DNA of 64,000 nt from Luteimonas cucumeris (GTDB taxonomy: Bacteria; Pseudomonadota; Gammaproteobacteria; Xanthomonadales; Xanthomonadaceae). A program made the position numbers and the translations under genes. The stretch lies in contig NZ_VLKN01000003.1 of NCBI RefSeq assembly GCF_007830035.1, positions 434,001 to 498,000 of the forward strand, read 5' to 3'. Position 1 is the stretch's first letter; every line of letters starts with the position of its first letter. This document shows, piece after piece, positions 60,509 to 64,000 of this stretch. The notes under the pieces are model-generated. The model saw nothing but the letters and a program-made list of their open reading frames with translations. It was not told where the DNA came from and searched no databases.

Positions 60509-62071
60509 ATGGCAAAGAAGACTGGGAAACCGAACATCCTGGTGATATTCGGTGACGATATCGGCTATTGGAATGTGGGCGCTTACACCCACGGCATGAT
60601 GGGCCGCACGCCCAACATCGACAGCATTGCCGAGGAAGGCATGCTGTTCACTGACCACTACGGCCAGGCCAGCTGTACGGCAGGGCGTGCCGCCTTCATC
60701 ACCGGCCAAGTGCCGGTGCGAACAGGCATGACCACCATCGGCATCCCCGGTTCCAGCCTGGGCTTGCAGAAAGAAGATCCGACCCTGGCCGAAGTGCTCA
60801 AGGCGCAGGGCTATGCCACTGCCCAGTTCGGCAAGAACCACCTGGGTGACCGCAACGAGTTCCTCCCGACCGTACACGGTTTCGACGAATGGTTCGGCAA
60901 TCTTTACCACCTCAACGCCGAGGAAGAGCCCGAGCAACTCGACTACCCAGGCCAGAAGAATCCGGAATACACCAAGAAATTCGGTCCGCGTGGCGTGCTT
61001 CACGCCTGGGCCACGGACAAGGACGACGCGACCGAAGATCCGATCTTCGGCCGCGTCGGCAAGCAGAAGATCGAGAACACCGGGCAGCTCACGCGCAAGC
61101 GCATGGAAACCTTCGACAGCGAAGTGCTGGACAAGACGCTCGACTACCTGGATCGCGTCGGCAAGGAAGACAAACCCTTCTTCGTCTGGTTCAACACCAC
61201 CGCCATCCACATCTGGTCACACTCGCCGGAGAAGTACATCAAGAAGGCGGTCGACGAAGGCCGCGCCGAGCAGGACCTGGTGCGTGCGAAGATGATCGAG
61301 CACGACGAGCAGATCGGCGTGCTGTTGAACAAGCTCAAGGAACTGGGCGTTGACGACAACACCATCGTTGTCTACACCACCGACAACGGCAATGAACTGA
61401 TGCTGTGGCCCGACGGCGGCTACGCGCCGTTCCGTGGCGAGAAAGGCACCACCTGGGAAGGCGGGCTGCGCGTGCCGTGCCTGGTGAAGTGGCCCGGACA
61501 GATCAAGCCGCGCAGTTATTCCAATGGCATCCAGAGTCACGAGGACCTGTTTGTCACCCTGGCCGCGGCGGCCGGTGCGACGACCGTCAAGGAGGACCTG
61601 CTGAAGGGCCACGACATGAACGGCACCAAGTACAAGGTGCATCTGGACGGTTTCAACAATCTCGACCACTGGACTGGCAAGTCGGACAAGTCCGCGCGCC
61701 GCGCCTTCTTCTACTACGACGAGACCGACCTGATGGCGGTGCGCGTGGATGCCTGGAAGATGCACATCGGCATCAAGAAGGACGGGATCTGGTGGAACGA
61801 CAAGACCTATCCGAACGTGCCGTACCTGTTCAACCTGTTGATGGATCCGATGGAGAAGATGGATCCCGAGTCACACGAGTTCGGCTACATCGGCCGCAAG
61901 TTCTTCGCGCACAAGATGTGGGCCCCGAACGCCGCCAAACCGTTCATGGCCGAGCACGTACTGAGCTTCCAGAAGTACCCGCCGCGCCAGGGCGCCGACT
62001 CGCTGAGCGTGCACAAGGTGATGGAGAAAGCGATGGCCCAGTTGGAGAAGTCGAGTACGACCAACAACTGA
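60509..62071 (+). CDS. Cys-type arylsulfatase 3
   Basis: This 520-residue sulfatase of a different subfamily from the two large ones has NILVIFGDDIGYWNVGAY (metal site), SCTAGRAAFITGQ with formylglycine Cys56, TAQFGKNHLGDRNEFLPTVHGFDEWFG and VVYTTDNGNELMLWPDGGYAPFRGEKGTTWEGG. It has no signal peptide. The ATG at 60509 has AGGAGA about nine bases upstream. It lies just outside the recombinase, to the right of dif, and should need an FGE, the nearest complete one being at 57 kb. Substrate unknown. Confidence 0.93.
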   Translation: MAKKTGKPNILVIFGDDIGYWNVGAYTHGMMGRTPNIDSIAEEGMLFTDHYGQASCTAGRAAFITGQVPVRTGMTTIGIPGSSLGLQKEDPTLAEVLKAQGYATAQFGKNHLGDRNEFLPTVHGFDEWFGNLYHLNAEEEPEQLDYPGQKNPEYTKKFGPRGVLHAWATDKDDATEDPIFGRVGKQKIENTGQLTRKRMETFDSEVLDKTLDYLDRVGKEDKPFFVWFNTTAIHIWSHSPEKYIKKAVDEGRAEQDLVRAKMIEHDEQIGVLLNKLKELGVDDNTIVVYTTDNGNELMLWPDGGYAPFRGEKGTTWEGGLRVPCLVKWPGQIKPRSYSNGIQSHEDLFVTLAAAAGATTVKEDLLKGHDMNGTKYKVHLDGFNNLDHWTGKSDKSARRAFFYYDETDLMAVRVDAWKMHIGIKKDGIWWNDKTYPNVPYLFNLLMDPMEKMDPESHEFGYIGRKFFAHKMWAPNAAKPFMAEHVLSFQKYPPRQGADSLSVHKVMEKAMAQLEKSSTTNN

Positions 62072-62083
62072 GGCCTGTCGTGT

Positions 62084-62115
62084 CGGACGCGATGCAGGAA
62101 CCTGCATCGCGTCCG
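62084..62115. terminator. Perfect 32-bp palindrome after sulfatase 3
   Basis: CGGACGCGATGCAGG-AA-CCTGCATCGCGTCCG has 15-bp perfect arms and begins 13 bp past the sulfatase stop. It would form a very stable hairpin and could stop transcription, but no T-run follows. Confidence 0.5.
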
Positions 62116-62349
62116 GATCGGGCATGCCCTGCCCTCCAAGATTCATACGGCAGGCGCCGACGCCTTGTTTTAACCAGCGGCGGGCGATGCCAGCAACGAC
62201 GTTACCAGGCCGATAGCGTTGCTTCGCGTGCATCGGTTGGTTGTTGCCGATCGCAGCAACATGTCAAGCTATAACAATGGCATACGAAGCCATTTGAATC
62301 CTGTTTAGACGCCGACAGCGTCGCCTGAAAAGACATCGTTCACCACCTC

Positions 62350-62383
62350 TTGACTCTGGACCTGACTCCAGGGTCCACACTAC
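62350..62383 (+). promoter_or_regulatory. MerR-type operator/promoter with overlong spacer
   Basis: A -35 box TTGACT at 62350 is followed by the dyad GACTCTGGA-CCTGAC-TCCAGGGTC (one mismatch) and a weak -10 (CACACT) about 20 bp on, longer than the normal 17. This layout and dyad resemble ZntR/CueR/PbrR promoters, which the MerR protein untwists when it binds metal. It drives the merR gene 30 bp downstream and the ATPase after it. Confidence 0.8.
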
Positions 62384-62411
62384 GTCCCTACCCATCAGCC
62401 AGGGACTCGCC

Positions 62412-62810
62412 ATGAAAATCGGTGAACTCGCCCAGCGCAGCCAAGTCGCGATCGACACCGTGCGCTATTACGAACGCCAAGGCCTGCTGCCGGAACCGGC
62501 GCGTCGTGCCTCCGGTTATCGCAGCTACGCATCCGACGATGTCGTGCGGCTGCGCTTCATCCGCCGGGCCAAGAGCTTGGGCTTCACGCTTCAGGAAATA
62601 CGTGAACTGCTGGAACTGTCCGCCCATCGTAACGACGACATGGCGGCCCTGAAGGCCCTTGCCGCCGCAAAATTGGACGATATAAGCAACAAAATCAATG
62701 AACTGGAGCGCATTCGAGACGGGTTGAATGAACTCGTGAGCAGCTGCCCGGGGCATGGCGCGCTCGACCAATGCCCGATCCTCAACGCGCTGGCGCGGGA
62801 GGACGCGTGA
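62412..62810 (+). CDS. MerR-family heavy-metal-responsive regulator
   Basis: This 132-residue MerR protein has the N-terminal winged helix-turn-helix ([41 protein letters not shown]), a dimerisation helix, and a C-terminal metal-binding loop with [13 protein letters not shown], the Cys pair expected for Cu/Zn/Cd/Pb sensors. It should bind the dyad immediately upstream and activate its own operon. The TGA overlaps the GTG of the ATPase gene (GTGA), so they are co-translated. Confidence 0.92.
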   Translation: MKIGELAQRSQVAIDTVRYYERQGLLPEPARRASGYRSYASDDVVRLRFIRRAKSLGFTLQEIRELLELSAHRNDDMAALKALAAAKLDDISNKINELERIRDGLNELVSSCPGHGALDQCPILNALAREDA

Positions 62811-64000
62811 ACTCCCACAACCACAGCCGCGCCGCCGCAGGCGACCAGGCCGTTGCAGGCGCCCATAGCTGCTGCGCCTCATCGAAACCTTCCATCACCA
62901 CCGTGACCGATCCGGTCTGCGGCATGCAGGTCGATCCGGCTACGACCGGGCATCACGCCGAACACCACGGCCAAGCCGTCCACTTCTGCTCGGCGCGCTG
63001 CCGCGAGCGTTTCATCGCCGACCCGCACAAGTACCTCTCGCGCGGTGCCGAACCGGTCGAGCAGGTGCAACCCGACGCGGTCCATATCTGCCCGATGCAT
63101 CCGGAAGTCCGCCAGATCGGGCCTGGCATCTGCCCGATCTGCGGCATGGCGCTGGAACCGGAAATGCCGAGCCTCGAGGATGACGACAACCCCGAGTTGC
63201 GCGACTTCTCGCGGCGCTTCTGGTGGACACTGCCACTGACCGTAGCCACTTTCATGCTGGCGATGTTCGGGCAGATCCTGCCCGCGCTGCCAATGGCGAC
63301 ACGCAGCTGGCTGGAGCTGGCGCTGAGCGCGCCGGTGGTGCTGTGGGCCGGCTGGCCGTTCTTCGAGCGCTGCGTGCAGTCGATCCGCAATCGCAGCCCC
63401 AACATGTGGACCCTGATCGGCATCGGTGTTGCCTCGGCGTTCGGCTACAGCGTCGTCGCCACCGTGCTGCCGGGCGTGTTTCCGGCCTCGTTCCACGAGC
63501 ACGGCCGCGTCGGCGTGTACTTCGAGGCCGCGGCCGTGATCGTGTCGCTGACCCTGCTCGGCCAGTTGCTGGAACTGCGTGCGCGTTCGAAGACTTCCGC
63601 TGCGATCAAGGCGCTGCTGGGCCTGGCGCCGAAAACCGCGCGTCGGCTCAACGACGACGGCAGCGAGGAAGATATTCCGCTTGCCCATGTCCATGTCGGC
63701 AATCGCCTGCGCGTGCGTCCTGGCGAAAAGGTGCCGGTCGATGGCGTGGTCGTGGAGGGCCGTTCCCACATCGACGAGTCGATGCTGACCGGCGAGCCGG
63801 TCCCGGTCGAGAAAGGCGTGGATGACGAAGTGATCGGCGCCACGCTCAACGGCACCGGCGCGCTGGTGATCCGTGCCGCCAAGGTCGGCTCGGACACGGT
63901 GCTGTCGCAGATCGTGCAGATGGTCGCACAGGCGCAGCGCTCGCGCGCACCGATGCAGCGCATGGCCGACAAGGTCGCGTTCTGGTTCGTGCTGGCCGTG
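62807..64000 (+). CDS. CopA-like heavy-metal P1B-type ATPase (5' part, cut by window edge)
   Basis: The GTG at 62807 opens a frame that stays open to the last base. The encoded N terminus has His-rich residues, then a YHS-type motif ([10 protein letters not shown]...FCSARC) and a heavy-metal-binding domain ([25 protein letters not shown]). Membrane helices follow ([18 protein letters not shown] and others), and the actuator-domain TGE loop ([13 protein letters not shown]). This is the layout of Cu(I)-exporting CopA-type ATPases. The phosphorylation and ATP-binding domains lie outside the window. Copper specificity is inferred from the family. Confidence 0.92.
   Translation, partial: MNSHNHSRAAAGDQAVAGAHSCCASSKPSITTVTDPVCGMQVDPATTGHHAEHHGQAVHFCSARCRERFIADPHKYLSRGAEPVEQVQPDAVHICPMHPEVRQIGPGICPICGMALEPEMPSLEDDDNPELRDFSRRFWWTLPLTVATFMLAMFGQILPALPMATRSWLELALSAPVVLWAGWPFFERCVQSIRNRSPNMWTLIGIGVASAFGYSVVATVLPGVFPASFHEHGRVGVYFEAAAVIVSLTLLGQLLELRARSKTSAAIKALLGLAPKTARRLNDDGSEEDIPLAHVHVGNRLRVRPGEKVPVDGVVVEGRSHIDESMLTGEPVPVEKGVDDEVIGATLNGTGALVIRAAKVGSDTVLSQIVQMVAQAQRSRAPMQRMADKVAFWFVLAV

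Larger units (their letters stand above)
62072..62411. other. 340-bp gap with 32-bp palindrome and MerR-type promoter
   Basis: The gap holds a perfect 15+2+15 palindrome at 62084-62115 and the metal-responsive promoter described below. Between them I see no gene. Confidence 0.6.

Overview
The window is chromosomal DNA of a high-GC gammaproteobacterium of the Xanthomonadaceae/Lysobacteraceae (Xanthomonas, Xylella, Lysobacter and relatives). The main evidence is an intact rpf (regulation of pathogenicity factors, DSF quorum-sensing) locus in the arrangement typical of that family: greA-rpfE-recJ-prfB-lysS-rpfG-rpfC facing rpfB-rpfF, with an rpfA-type aconitase beyond. rpfH, found between rpfG and rpfC in Xanthomonas campestris, is absent; rpfG and rpfC overlap by one base.

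1-39 kb is core genome: the rpf locus (to 15.7 kb); a nudJ-mnmA-hflD operon; clpS-clpA; infA with a DUF4124 gene; aat; a FemAB-like acyltransferase gene; trxB; ald; ftsK; lolA-rarA; a patatin-like type Vd autotransporter; crcB; and an LVIVD beta-propeller gene behind a ToxR/CadC-like regulator. Palindromic REP-like elements and a heptanucleotide array lie in the gaps.

39.6-43.6 kb is a compact five-gene operon resembling a Fap-type functional-amyloid export locus: a Gly-rich secreted protein, a small protein sharing its C-terminal motif, a periplasmic C39 peptidase, a FapE-like protein and a FapF-like coiled-coil/beta-barrel protein. Two of the exported proteins carry double-glycine, leader-like motifs after their Sec signals, which suggests the C39 enzyme trims them. 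Repeated dyads lie upstream.

43.7-60.1 kb is a decayed accessory region. It holds a frameshifted, truncated UvrD-like helicase, a short inverted-repeat remnant, truncated DUF1214, DUF4136 and DUF1622 genes, a MASE1 histidine kinase/LuxR-type regulator pair, two tandem large arylsulfatases, two formylglycine-generating-enzyme (FGE) homologues (one lacking an active-site Cys), a displaced 257-bp copy of the response-regulator gene, a truncated second recombinase and a complete tyrosine recombinase. About 110 bp upstream of the recombinase start is a near-consensus dif site (60194-60221). FtsK-orienting KOPS octamers that I could find by eye point towards this site from both sides, so it may be the chromosomal replication terminus.

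60.5-64 kb carries a third Cys-type sulfatase, then a MerR-family metal regulator translationally coupled to a CopA-like P-type ATPase that runs off the window edge.
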